64,000 nt of DNA from an uncultured Clostridia bacterium. Lineage in GTDB: Bacteria > Bacillota > Clostridia > Christensenellales > Borkfalkiaceae. The position numbers were made by a program, and so were the translations under genes. The notes beneath the pieces were generated by a model that searched no databases, had not been told where the DNA came from, and saw nothing but the letters and a program-made list of their open reading frames with translations. Of this stretch, positions 35,152-43,781 are shown one piece after another. Numbering within the stretch: position 1 is the stretch's first letter; the number at the start of each line of letters is the position of its first letter. The stretch is taken from the NCBI GenBank assembly GCA_934247935.1, contig CAKQKE010000005.1:62001-126000 (forward strand), read 5' to 3'.

Positions 35152-36546
35152 ATGCAAAAAATAATCGATTATTTTAAAAACGAACCCAAAGTGCTGATAA
35201 TTTCCTGCGTCACCTTATTTCTCGTTGTTTTCGTGGGTCTTGCGATTATTCTTATAAGGAAAAAACGCAGCACACGACAAGCCGAAGCACAATTTTTCGA
35301 CGAGTACGTAGCGCAAACCACAGCCGAAAAGCCTTCAAAACCCGCTAAAAACGACAAAAAGAACCAAGCCGAAAAAAAAGCGACTTCCGAAAATAAAGAA
35401 ACCGACGAAAAAGCGGAAGAAAAAACGGAAACCGCCGCAAATCCGGCAACTACCGACGCCGACAATCAAGCGGAAAACTCAACTAAAAGCGCACCTGCAA
35501 AAAACGAAGTGTCTTTACAACCCGGCAAAGACGATGGTTTGAAGCAAAACGCCGCCGGTCAGGAAATTACACCAGAAACAAAGGAAAACAAAGCCGTAAA
35601 AGCAAAACAAATCAGGGTCAAAAAAGATAAACAAAACAAAGAAACGGCTTTACAAAACGACGCAAACGCAAATAAAACAGCCGATGACGATATGAATAAT
35701 ATTAGTAAAATACAAAATTCACTCGACGAAGAAATACCCGTCGACACAAGGAGCAAAGAGATGAAAACGACAAAAAACACTTCTAAATCGAAACCGACAG
35801 GCAAATGGATTATTTACTCTTATCTCGACGAGAAAAAGACAAGGCTTTACACTGCCCGACTTAAAGCGTCCAACGGCGAAACGCTTTTGGACATGGAATC
35901 TTACACCACTTTAAACGGCGTAAAAGCAGGACTTGAAACCGTGAGAAAAAACATTTCGGCAAACAATATTACATATAAGGGCGACAAAAACAACAACTGG
36001 AATTTCAAAATTTACAGTTCCAATAAAATGCTTTTATGTCTCGGCGAGGGATACACTTCGAGACTTAACTGCGAAAGCGCGATCGAGTCCGTTAAAAAGT
36101 TTTCCGAGGACGCGACGGTCGTCGATATGACTCCGGAAGAAAACGCGGAAAACCTTGAAGTAAGACTCACCGCTCCGACCGTTGATTTAACCGAAACACC
36201 CGACAACGTTGTCGGTAAATGGGTGATAAAAAGCAGAGTCGAAGACGGAAAAACATGGTACTCTGCCGTGCTTAAAGCGTCTAACGGAGTCGTGATATTA
36301 AAGACGGAATCTTACGCTTCCGCCGCAGGTATACAATCCGGTATAAACACCATTAAGAAAAACATTGCGGCAAACAATTTTGAAATTAAAGAAGACAAAA
36401 ACGGAAACTGGAATTTCAAATTGTACAATGCAAGAAAAATGCTTTTGTGCGTGGGCGAAGGCTATGCCTCGAGAGTTAAATGCGAAAGCGCGGTAAACTC
36501 GGTAAGAAGATTTTCAAAGCACTCTACCGTTGTGGAAACGGCTTAA
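35152..36546 (+). CDS. Membrane-anchored protein with two DUF1508 (YegP-like) domains
   Basis: A 464-residue protein: a single N-terminal membrane helix (about 14-38, VLIISCVTLFLVVFVGLAIILI), then a 190-residue Lys/Ala/Glu-rich, probably disordered linker, then two DUF1508 domains (about 234-340 and 358-464). The copies share GKW-I-S, LKASNG, ESY and NNNWNFKIY/NGNWNFKLY followed by MLLC-GEGY-SR. YegP proteins are small, uncharacterised and usually cytoplasmic; this membrane-tethered form is unusual. The start at 35152 follows GGAG; the open frame goes further upstream. A bidirectional-looking terminator follows. Confidence 0.82.
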   Translation: MQKIIDYFKNEPKVLIISCVTLFLVVFVGLAIILIRKKRSTRQAEAQFFDEYVAQTTAEKPSKPAKNDKKNQAEKKATSENKETDEKAEEKTETAANPATTDADNQAENSTKSAPAKNEVSLQPGKDDGLKQNAAGQEITPETKENKAVKAKQIRVKKDKQNKETALQNDANANKTADDDMNNISKIQNSLDEEIPVDTRSKEMKTTKNTSKSKPTGKWIIYSYLDEKKTRLYTARLKASNGETLLDMESYTTLNGVKAGLETVRKNISANNITYKGDKNNNWNFKIYSSNKMLLCLGEGYTSRLNCESAIESVKKFSEDATVVDMTPEENAENLEVRLTAPTVDLTETPDNVVGKWVIKSRVEDGKTWYSAVLKASNGVVILKTESYASAAGIQSGINTIKKNIAANNFEIKEDKNGNWNFKLYNARKMLLCVGEGYASRVKCESAVNSVRRFSKHSTVVETA

Positions 36547-36631
36547 CCGAATTTAATTTAACTCCCGTTTAACTCAAACGGCTGCAAACTTCATTTAAAC
36601 AAATCATATAACATGATTTAAAACAATTTAA

Positions 36632-36660
36632 AACGACGCTTTTAAGGCGTCGTTTTTTAA
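36632..36660 (+). terminator. Terminator of the DUF1508 protein gene
   Basis: Stem AAACGACGC/GCGTCGTTT with a TTTTAAG loop and a T-run. Confidence 0.8.
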
Positions 36661-36685
36661 TGTCGATTTTTAATTTAATTGTCTA

Positions 36686-36711
36686 TTTTACCGCATACGT
36701 ATAGCGCAAAC
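36686..36711. repeat. TACGTA-centred palindrome, copy 2
   Basis: Imperfect palindrome TTTTACCGC-ATACGTAT-AGCGCAAAC, 24 bases past the nadE stop; member of the family described at 2025. Confidence 0.45.
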
Positions 36712-36734
36712 ACGGCTGACTGAGTCAATCATTT

Positions 36735-38846
36735 TTACTTTATCATTGGATTTACCGACTGCAAATCTTTAAGCCAGATTTCTCTCGACGCATCGGAAGG
36801 CATACGCCAATCCCCTCTCGGCGAAAGAGTAATCGTACCCACTTTTACTCCGTCGGGAAGACACGACCGCTTGAATTGCTGAGCGAAAAATCTTCTTACA
36901 AAGGTGTCGAGCCATTTATAAATCGTTTTTTCGTCGTATACGCCTTTAAATGTTTTTAAAGCGATTATATAAATTTTAGACGGAGAATATCCGTGTCTCA
37001 GCATTTGATACAAGAAGAAATCGTGCAACTCATAAGGACCGACAATGTCCTCGGTTATTTGCGAAATTTTACCCTCCACCGCGGGGATAAGTTCGGGACT
37101 GACGGGGGTGTTTAACACGTCGTACAACACTTGTTTAATTTCTCCGCCGAGCCTGTCTGCTTCGTAAGAAATCAAGCATTTTATAAGTGTTTTCGGTATA
37201 GATGCGTTGACGGCGTACATCGACATATGGTCGCCGTTGTAGGTTGCCCAGCCGAGTGCGAGTTCGCTTAAATCGCCCGTGCCGATAACCATGCCGCCCG
37301 TGCGGTTTGCCACGTCCATAAGCACTTGTGTACGCTCTCTCGCTTGTGCGTTTTCGTAAGTAATATCATGAGTTTTTCCGTCGTGCCCGATATCTTTTAA
37401 ATGCACGTCGACGGCATTTTTTATATCGACGGTAATCAGCGTCGCACCGAGCAAAACCGACATTTTTTCGGCATTGCCTTTAGTGCGCTGAGTCGTACCG
37501 AAACACGGCATCGTCACCGCGATTAAATCCTTTGCGCTGCGGTTTAAAAGCGACAATGCTCTGACACAAACGATGAGTGCAAGCGAACTGTCGAGACCGC
37601 CCGACACACCAAGAACAAGCGTTTTACAATTTGTGTGTTTGATGCGCTTATACAATCCGTAACTTTGCATTTCGAGTATTTCGTTTGCCCTTTGCGCCGC
37701 TTGCAATTTGTTTTGCGGAACGAAAGGCATTCTGTTAAACGACCTGTCGTCGATGTTAAACGGCAATCCGGTGTCGAAATTTACCGTAAGGTATCCGTCT
37801 GATGCGGCGACGTTTAAATAATGTTTGCTCCGCTCGAATTCTATGCTTTCAAAATCGATGTCGGCAATCGAATCTTGCATTGAAAACGGCTTGCTTTCGC
37901 TCAATACCCTGCCGTTTTCGTAAATAAAACTATGCCCCGAATACACCATGTCGGTGGTGGATTCGCCAATGCCCGCGTTGGAATATAAATAAGCGCATGC
38001 GTTTTTCGCCGACTGAACAGATACTAATTTTTTTCTGTATTCTGCTTTGCCTATAACCTCGTCGCTGGCTGACAAATTAACGATAGCCGTTGCGCCGGCA
38101 AGGCAATGTTTTATCGACGGAGACTCGACCGTCCATAAGTCCTCGCAAATTTCGCAAGCAACCTTGAAATGTTGATTTTTGGCGTGCGCAAAAATAATTT
38201 TCGTGCCGAACGGATAGTCTTTGTCGCCGATCTTTACAGAACTTATGTTTTCGGGAGCGGCAGCAAAATACCTTGCCTCGTAAAATTCGTTGTAGTTGGG
38301 AATAAACGATTTCGGCACTACGCCGAGTACCTCCCCTTTACAAATCGCAACCGCACAGTTGTAAAGTTTTCCGTCCTTCCTTATCGGCGCACCGACAAAT
38401 ATCAGACAATCGGCATATTTACTGCGTTCGGCGATTTTTAAAATACCCTTTTCGGTCTCATTCAGCAAAGTTTGTTGATAAAATAAGTCGGAGCAAGTGT
38501 ACGAAGAAACCGACAACTCCGGAAAGACGATAAGTTTTACACCTTTATTACTGAGCAAATCGATTTTTTCGCAGATTTTATCGACGTTATAACACACGTC
38601 GGCAACTTTTCCCTCGAAAGTGCATGCGGCACACTTGATAAAACCGTAATTGTTGTCGTTTGTTTCGGTTTTTTCGTCCAAAGTCAACACGTCGCACAAT
38701 TTTTTGTAATTGTCGGCCTTTATACTTTTGGTTTGACCGCACATAATTTTATTTATCGTGCCAACGGGTATGCCCGTCGCTTGCGACAAATAAGCGTTGG
38801 TATATTTTTTTTGCTGTTTAGCCTTTTTTAAAATTTCAATATTCAT
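36735..38846 (-). CDS. nadE: Glutamine-dependent NAD synthetase fused to an XRE-type HTH
   Basis: A 703-residue enzyme making NAD from deamido-NAD. Residues about 1-55 are a Cro/C1-type HTH (AYLSQATGIPVGTINKIMCG), absent from ordinary NadE. Then come the nitrilase-like glutaminase domain (about 68-330) with its triad (E110 in VFPELSV, K in VPKSFIPNYNEFYEARYF, C in ACEICEDLW) and the synthetase domain with P-loop LGVSGGLDSSLAL and a conserved GTGDLSELALGW. The start at 38846 follows GGAG; the frame extends 16 codons upstream but over the promoter. A perfect 10-base inverted repeat between its -35 and -10 suggests that the HTH binds its own promoter. Confidence 0.92.
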   Translation of the reverse strand: MNIEILKKAKQQKKYTNAYLSQATGIPVGTINKIMCGQTKSIKADNYKKLCDVLTLDEKTETNDNNYGFIKCAACTFEGKVADVCYNVDKICEKIDLLSNKGVKLIVFPELSVSSYTCSDLFYQQTLLNETEKGILKIAERSKYADCLIFVGAPIRKDGKLYNCAVAICKGEVLGVVPKSFIPNYNEFYEARYFAAAPENISSVKIGDKDYPFGTKIIFAHAKNQHFKVACEICEDLWTVESPSIKHCLAGATAIVNLSASDEVIGKAEYRKKLVSVQSAKNACAYLYSNAGIGESTTDMVYSGHSFIYENGRVLSESKPFSMQDSIADIDFESIEFERSKHYLNVAASDGYLTVNFDTGLPFNIDDRSFNRMPFVPQNKLQAAQRANEILEMQSYGLYKRIKHTNCKTLVLGVSGGLDSSLALIVCVRALSLLNRSAKDLIAVTMPCFGTTQRTKGNAEKMSVLLGATLITVDIKNAVDVHLKDIGHDGKTHDITYENAQARERTQVLMDVANRTGGMVIGTGDLSELALGWATYNGDHMSMYAVNASIPKTLIKCLISYEADRLGGEIKQVLYDVLNTPVSPELIPAVEGKISQITEDIVGPYELHDFFLYQMLRHGYSPSKIYIIALKTFKGVYDEKTIYKWLDTFVRRFFAQQFKRSCLPDGVKVGTITLSPRGDWRMPSDASREIWLKDLQSVNPMIK

Positions 38847-38863
38847 ATTTTTCTCCACGTAAA

Positions 38864-38895
38864 AAAGTTTACCACAATCGGTAAACTTTGTCAAT
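38864..38895 (-). promoter_or_regulatory. nadE promoter with a perfect operator palindrome
   Basis: On the minus strand: -35 TTGACA, a 17-base spacer and -10 TAAACT. The inverted repeat AAAGTTTACC-N6-GGTAAACTTT (38864-38889) is perfect over 10 bases per arm and covers the spacer and -10. Probable target of the HTH on the encoded enzyme. Confidence 0.7.
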
Positions 38896-38927
38896 ATTTT
38901 ATTAAAAATTGTGTAAAATCAACACAA

Positions 38928-39590
38928 TTATTTCCTTTTTTTATTTATCAAATCAAAACTTTCATCGATTAGTTGGTTTAATTTGTCTGAATTTATGTTT
39001 TTATCCAAAATTACGCTAATCCAATGGATTTTATTCATATGATAGGCTTTGAAAATGTTTTTGCCGTCGATTAAATCGGATATACGCCGAGGGGCGTTTT
39101 TCAAATTCATCACGTCGATTATATTTTTCCCTTTGCCCGTGAGTTTTTCTTGCGCAACCTCCATTATTATGCCGAACCACTTTTGATTTCGCCCGTTTCT
39201 GAAGATGCAACAAAGCGGCATATCTTCCCACGGATATTCCGGACTAACGCCGTATTTAGTTTTTATATAGTCCAAAACGTGCTCGCGCAAACTAATCGAG
39301 ACAAAACAATCATTAACTATTTTATCGACTAAATTCTTTACCTCGATGCGGACGTATGACACGTAACCTCCCGATGCCTCGTCAACGTTTACCATTGTGT
39401 ACTCATCCGAAAAACCCTCCTCGAAAAGTCTCACGGTAAACTCGTTTTTGGTTATTTTTGCTACCGCGGTAAAATCCCCGTCGCAAATTTTTTCTTTATA
39501 TATATAACCGCCTTGCTCGTTTTTAAAACCGTACTTTTCGAGCAAACACTTATCGACGGTGTGATTTTTTAACAAATAACTAAAATCCAT
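38928..39590 (-). CDS. MmcQ/YjbR-family protein
   Basis: A 220-residue protein whose C-terminal half (about 105-220) matches the MmcQ/YjbR fold: LREHVLDYIKTKYGVSPEYPWED, FRNGRNQKWFGIIMEV, VMNLKNAPRRISDLID and GIFKAYHMNKIHWISVIL-like sequence near the end. The N-terminal 100 residues form a beta-rich extension (YIYKEKICDGDFTAVAKITKNEF), as in two-domain members. The family resembles a DNA-binding CyaY-like fold, but its function is unknown. GAGG precedes the ATG. Lies upstream of nadE on the same strand; nadE has its own promoter. Confidence 0.85.
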   Translation of the reverse strand: MDFSYLLKNHTVDKCLLEKYGFKNEQGGYIYKEKICDGDFTAVAKITKNEFTVRLFEEGFSDEYTMVNVDEASGGYVSYVRIEVKNLVDKIVNDCFVSISLREHVLDYIKTKYGVSPEYPWEDMPLCCIFRNGRNQKWFGIIMEVAQEKLTGKGKNIIDVMNLKNAPRRISDLIDGKNIFKAYHMNKIHWISVILDKNINSDKLNQLIDESFDLINKKRK

Positions 39591-39788
39591 AAAAGCCTCT
39601 TTTATTTAATGACAACGCGACTATAATAACACAATTACAATAACTCTGCGATTAAATAATATCACAACGTTGCCACATTGTCAACCCGCCGAATCCGTTG
39701 CTGTATAATAGTTGCGCTTGTTACTTTATTGTGGTTGCGCTTGTTGCCGTTTTATTTCTTTGAAATTAATTGTTTAATGTAAAAATTA

Positions 39789-39822
39789 ACCGTTTTACTC
39801 AATACGTATTGAGTAAAACGGT
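39789..39822 (-). terminator. Perfect 34-base palindrome (TACGTA family), terminator of the SDR gene
   Basis: ACCGTTTTACTCAATAC followed by its exact reverse complement, no loop, 21 bases past the SDR stop, then TTAATTTTT on the minus strand. It is the most perfect copy of the palindrome family at 2025, 36686, 52432 and 55185. Confidence 0.65.
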
Positions 39823-39843
39823 CAGATTGTCAATATTAAAATT

Positions 39844-40491
39844 TTACCAGACAAAGTTGGATTTCGCCGCCTCGCCGTTGTCGACGAGTATATCCTGAGC
39901 GGTCATTGACTTATTTATCGCGGTAACAAAATACGCCCATTCGGCAATTTCTTCCACGGTCGCCCACTTTGGAAGTAAGGTTTCGTTCATGATTTCTTGC
40001 CACATTTTCTCGTCGTTTATTACTCTGTCGTTGAGTTTTGTGTACACGCCGCCGGGGGAAAGACTGTTTGAAGTCGCACCGTACTTCGCAACGCGCAAAG
40101 CCACGTTTTTCATATAAGCGACCATGCCGCCCTTGCTCGCCGCATACTCGGGAAACTCCGCGCCCGTACTTGCGCTTGCCGAGGCAATAAACAGCACGCT
40201 TTTAATGTTTTCCTGAAATGCATACTTTTCGGTGACTTTGATACTGCCTTTTAAATTTACGTCGATATCTCTGCCCGAGTCCTGCACGCCCGCATTGTTG
40301 ATTACTATATCCGCGCCGCAAATTTCGGGCAAATCGCCGGAAAATACGTCGGCAACGTAATGTGTATAATTTTCATGCGAAATCCGGCTTTCTTCTATAT
40401 CTATGCCGTATACCTTATGCCCCATTGACAAAAATTTTTCCGCTATGCCTTTGCCAATCCCGTTGCTTGTTCCCGTGACAATAATTTTCAT
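39844..40491 (-). CDS. Short-chain dehydrogenase/reductase
   Basis: A 215-residue SDR. Cofactor motif TGTSNGIGKG at 7-16, VYGIDIEES selecting NAD by an acidic residue, INNAG at mid-length, catalytic Ser in ASASAST and YAASK (Tyr and Lys), then LSPGGVYT. The substrate is unknown. Its start directly abuts the stop of the queuosine-precursor transporter gene, so it belongs to the preQ1 riboswitch operon. That placement is unusual for an SDR and may mean a role in precursor salvage, or simple co-transcription. A palindromic terminator ends the operon. Confidence 0.88.
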   Translation of the reverse strand: MKIIVTGTSNGIGKGIAEKFLSMGHKVYGIDIEESRISHENYTHYVADVFSGDLPEICGADIVINNAGVQDSGRDIDVNLKGSIKVTEKYAFQENIKSVLFIASASASTGAEFPEYAASKGGMVAYMKNVALRVAKYGATSNSLSPGGVYTKLNDRVINDEKMWQEIMNETLLPKWATVEEIAEWAYFVTAINKSMTAQDILVDNGEAAKSNFVW

Positions 40492-41256
40492 TTAATTTTC
40501 CTCGTTTCTTACAGTTTTATTACTTTTTACGTACTCGAAATATTCTTTTCCTACGTCGTTTTTCTTGAAATTCTGACAAATTTTGTACCCTATTCCGGAG
40601 AAAAGCACTTCGCACAGCAACTCGATAACCATGCCGATAAAAGCGCATGCGACGCACTGCAAAATCGTCCAACCGAAAAAGATTTTGCTTACCAAAAAGG
40701 CAAAAGTGATATTGTCGGCAAACTGCCCGATAGCCGTGGAAACGTAAGAACGCGAAATATACGCAATTACCGAATCGGGATTTTTCTTAAAAAGTTTGCC
40801 TATGCCGTAATTGGTGAAATTGTTGATTATCGCCGAAACGATAAACGCAACAGTGCTGCCGAGCAAAACGTACCACGTGCCGCCGAAAGTGTTGTTTAAC
40901 GCTGTATTTATCATCTCCGACCCCGCTTCGACGTAAGATTCGCCCCATGCGCCCGGGATTACGCTGCCTATAAACATTATTAAAGCAAACACGGCGTTAA
41001 TTAAAATCGCGAAAATCGATAATTCGGTTGCCGCTTCAGGTCCGAAATGCTTTGACACGATATCCATTACCAAAAACGCAACCCACGAAACCGTTACGCC
41101 GCAATCGAGCGCAAGGTATTTATAAGATGAGTTTATGCTTTTATTTGCAAGCAAATTCATGGCGATTACGCTTAAAACAAAGAATAAACTTAACACGGGA
41201 ATACTGCCGAGAAGCAATTTAAATTCTTTTAATTTGATTTTTAACTTTTCAATCAT
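40492..41256 (-). CDS. VUT-family queuosine precursor transporter
   Basis: A 254-residue membrane protein of the VUT (YhhQ/QueT-like, COG1738) family that imports preQ0/preQ1 or related queuosine precursors. About six to seven hydrophobic segments; characteristic polar stretches ALDCGVTVSWVAFLVMDIVSKHFG, NFTNYGIGKLFKK and GQFADNITFAFLVS. The start at 41256 follows CGAGG with six bases; the frame opens 11 codons upstream but lacks a site. A preQ1-I riboswitch with a terminator lies 67 bases upstream, strongly supporting the assignment. No queuosine synthesis genes are nearby, so this organism may salvage precursor. Confidence 0.93.
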   Translation of the reverse strand: MIEKLKIKLKEFKLLLGSIPVLSLFFVLSVIAMNLLANKSINSSYKYLALDCGVTVSWVAFLVMDIVSKHFGPEAATELSIFAILINAVFALIMFIGSVIPGAWGESYVEAGSEMINTALNNTFGGTWYVLLGSTVAFIVSAIINNFTNYGIGKLFKKNPDSVIAYISRSYVSTAIGQFADNITFAFLVSKIFFGWTILQCVACAFIGMVIELLCEVLFSGIGYKICQNFKKNDVGKEYFEYVKSNKTVRNEEN

Positions 41257-41287
41257 CTTTACCTCGTCTGAGACAAGCGACCAAAAC

Positions 41288-41311
41288 AAAAAGGACGCAA
41301 TACGCGCCCCT
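41288..41311 (-). terminator. Regulated terminator of the preQ1 riboswitch
   Basis: On the minus strand, GGGGCGC-GTATT-GCGTCCT hairpin followed by TTTTGTTTT, between the preQ1 aptamer and the transporter start. A competing TCTGTAA/TTACAGA pairing that includes the aptamer 3' end could act as the antiterminator. Confidence 0.7.
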
Positions 41312-41322
41312 AATCTGTAAAT

Positions 41323-41362
41323 CCATAGTTTTGTTTACAGACAGGATGGTTACGAACTGTCT
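41323..41362 (-). ncRNA. preQ1-I riboswitch aptamer
   Basis: The minus strand shows the small preQ1 class I fold: stem AGACAG/CTGTCT enclosing TTCGTAACCATC, followed by the A-rich tail GTAAACAAAACTATGG that forms the pseudoknot. Consensus elements TTC-TA in the loop, the C-rich stem end and AAA-ACTA in the tail are all present. It lies ahead of a VUT-family transporter with a terminator in between, so ligand should lower expression. Confidence 0.85.
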
Positions 41363-41384
41363 TTGATTTTTAAATTGTATATTC

Positions 41385-41413
41385 ATTTTACCACAGCGGG
41401 ATTTCTTTGTCAA
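41385..41413 (-). promoter_or_regulatory. Promoter of the preQ1-controlled operon
   Basis: -35 TTGACA (41408-41413), exactly 17 bases, -10 TAAAAT (41385-41390) on the minus strand; the predicted start lies about 15 bases before the aptamer. Confidence 0.75.
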
Positions 41414-41959
41414 GGTTTTTACAAAGCAATTAATTTTGCGGAAGATTAAAAAGAATAAAACGTACGACAAATCGATTTTTATATATCTGCACTTTTGTGT
41501 TGAAATTTACTTTCTTAATTTATCAATTTTGTTTATATATTTTTTCACAGTGTTTGTTTAAATTCCTTTACAATCCCTCCGTCGCGCGTACTGCGCGCCA
41601 CCTCCCTTTACACAAAGGAGGCAAAAAAACGCATAAATTTAACCATAAAAACTTGATTTTACAAATTTTATAAACTCTTTACCGTTAAAACTTAAATGCT
41701 CAATTCTAACTCATCACACAAATGAGGCTTTAAATATTTAACATTCTAAACAGCATAAGCAATAAATTATATATAAATAAAATAAGCGGGCTTATTAAAG
41801 ATTTTTCTCACCGAAAAGGCAAAATAAATAATTAATAAATCCGCTTATTATCTTAAATTTTAATAATTTCAGCACAACAAAATTTAATGGTTTTATTAAA
41901 CTTTAATTGTTTACCGTTAAAATATTACAGCAAAATTTTTATATTGCGCCAGCAAAAAA
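41414..41959. other. Intergenic stretch with repeat and hairpin
   Basis: No gene is seen. It contains a dispersed repeat (41570-41622) and a long inverted repeat at about 41779-41852 (AATAAGC...GCTTATT arms), which probably ends the pilus operon. Confidence 0.55.
41570..41622 (+). repeat. Dispersed palindromic intergenic repeat, copy 2
   Basis: ACAATCCCTCCGTCGCGCGT, then a GCGCGC hairpin and CCTCCCTTTACACAAAGGAGG. Closely related to copies at 47468 and 62018. Confidence 0.75.
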
Positions 41960-43654
41960 TTATTCTACGTTGATCGACATGTATTCGGGCATATCGGTTA
42001 TGCCGTCAAGCACCAATTTGCGGCACGACTCGTTAAGTTCGACCATGCCCGCGTCGATGGCTAACTTTCTTATATCTTCGGCCTTCATATCGGCGGTAAT
42101 TTTGCTTTTTAAATTATTGTCTAAATACAAAATTTCGTGCACGACCGCTCTGCCTTTATACCCCGTCTGGTTGCAGAATTGACAACCAGCCGCACGGAAA
42201 ATCGAAGAGGGTTCGGAAATGTTTAAAAGTTCCATTTCTTCTTCGGTGGTTTTAGACCTCTTTTTGCATACCGGGCAAAGCCTTTTTACAAGTCTTTGAG
42301 AAATTACGCCGACAAGTGCGTCTTTTACAAGGTACGCCGACACGCCCATATCCACAAGACGAGTTACCGCGCCGGGTGCGTCGTTCGTGTGGAGCGTCGA
42401 GAACACCAAGTGTCCCGTGATTGCGGCTCTTATCGCTATTTCGGCAGTCTCTTCATCACGAATCTCACCTATCATTATTACGTCTGGGTCCTGACGGAGA
42501 ATACTTCTGAGCGCAGCGGCAAACGTCAATCTCGCTTTGGTGTTTACTTGCACCTGGTTGACGCCGTTAAGCGTGTACTCGACGGGGTCTTCAACAGTGA
42601 TTATATTGACTTTTGGTGTGTTTTTCTCCTTTAAAAAGGAGTACAAAGTAGTGGATTTACCGCAACCCGTAGGACCTGTCAACAGCACTATACCATGCGG
42701 GTGAGTCAGAATTTTGTCGATTATAAGGTTTTCTTCGGGAGTAAAACCCAATTCTTGTCTTGTAAACCTGAACGAGGTTTTATCCAGAATACGGATAACA
42801 AACTTTTCGCCGTGAACCATAGGAAGCGAAGACACACGGAAATCGTACTCCGTTCCGTTTATGTTTAAATTGATACGTCCGTCTTGCGGGATACGCCTTT
42901 CGGCGATGTTAAGTCCCGCCAAAATTTTGATACGGGCGCAAATTGCAGGGTAAGAATCGATGGGGAAATCTGCTCTGTCCTGAAGCGAACCGTCGATACG
43001 ATACCTTACTTTTACTATCTTTTCGTACGGTTCGATGTGAATATCGCTCGCGCGGAAAGGTATCGCCTCTTTGATTATCGAGTCGACGAGTTTAACCGAC
43101 GGCGCATTGATAATGTCGTCGATGTTTGAAATTTGATTTTGGTTGTCTGTGACGGCGGCGTCGCGCAAAAGTTGCTTGTCGCTTTCGGTCTGCAACGTCT
43201 GGAGTGCGCTTGTGGTAGAACGAACCGCGCTTATCGAGTCCAATAATACGTCGATTTGCGTGGGCGGCACGAGTACGAATTCTATTTGCCCCGTGTAAAA
43301 AGTTGAAATCATCGACACGGCGTTGAAATCGAGAGGTCTGCCCACAGCCATAAGCAATACGCCCGACTCGGTGGTAAAAAGAGGCACGAGTTTGACCTTT
43401 TTCAAAAAAGCCAGACTGAACTTATCCGCAATGCTGTCATCCACGTCGAACATGTCAATTTCGGCGTAAGCCATGTTGTAAAAATCGCCGAGTGCGGGAA
43501 GAGCCTGTACTTCCGTGGCATAGTTTTTTACAATCATATACTTTTCGACCGACATATTGAGTCTTTTACAGTCTTCAAGCACCGAATTGCGCAATTTTTT
43601 CTTTATTAATCTTTTATAAATATAATATTGAACAATCTCGTAATTAATATCCAT
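41960..43654 (-). CDS. pilB: Type IV pilus/type II secretion assembly ATPase (PilB/GspE)
   Basis: A 564-residue hexameric ATPase that powers pilus extension or pseudopilus assembly. An N-terminal GspE domain (about 1-150) precedes the motor: Walker A LLTGPTGCGKSTT, Asp-box ITVEDPVEY, Walker B DVIMIGEIRDEETAEIA and His-box GHLVFSTLHTNDA. A tetra-cysteine zinc site is present (CPVC...CQFC). All motifs are intact. It is the last gene of the minus-strand assembly operon; no PilT-like retraction ATPase is in the window. Confidence 0.96.
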   Translation of the reverse strand: MDINYEIVQYYIYKRLIKKKLRNSVLEDCKRLNMSVEKYMIVKNYATEVQALPALGDFYNMAYAEIDMFDVDDSIADKFSLAFLKKVKLVPLFTTESGVLLMAVGRPLDFNAVSMISTFYTGQIEFVLVPPTQIDVLLDSISAVRSTTSALQTLQTESDKQLLRDAAVTDNQNQISNIDDIINAPSVKLVDSIIKEAIPFRASDIHIEPYEKIVKVRYRIDGSLQDRADFPIDSYPAICARIKILAGLNIAERRIPQDGRINLNINGTEYDFRVSSLPMVHGEKFVIRILDKTSFRFTRQELGFTPEENLIIDKILTHPHGIVLLTGPTGCGKSTTLYSFLKEKNTPKVNIITVEDPVEYTLNGVNQVQVNTKARLTFAAALRSILRQDPDVIMIGEIRDEETAEIAIRAAITGHLVFSTLHTNDAPGAVTRLVDMGVSAYLVKDALVGVISQRLVKRLCPVCKKRSKTTEEEMELLNISEPSSIFRAAGCQFCNQTGYKGRAVVHEILYLDNNLKSKITADMKAEDIRKLAIDAGMVELNESCRKLVLDGITDMPEYMSINVE

Positions 43655-43781
43655 ATTGTCTATTCCTTAACAATTTTATAAAAAAACAAAATCTTTTTGC
43701 TTAGCCGTCGTTATATACGCCGTCTCTGATATGCTACCTATTTGTTTCAGCGACGTTTAAACCCGCTGTGTTTATCTTTTG

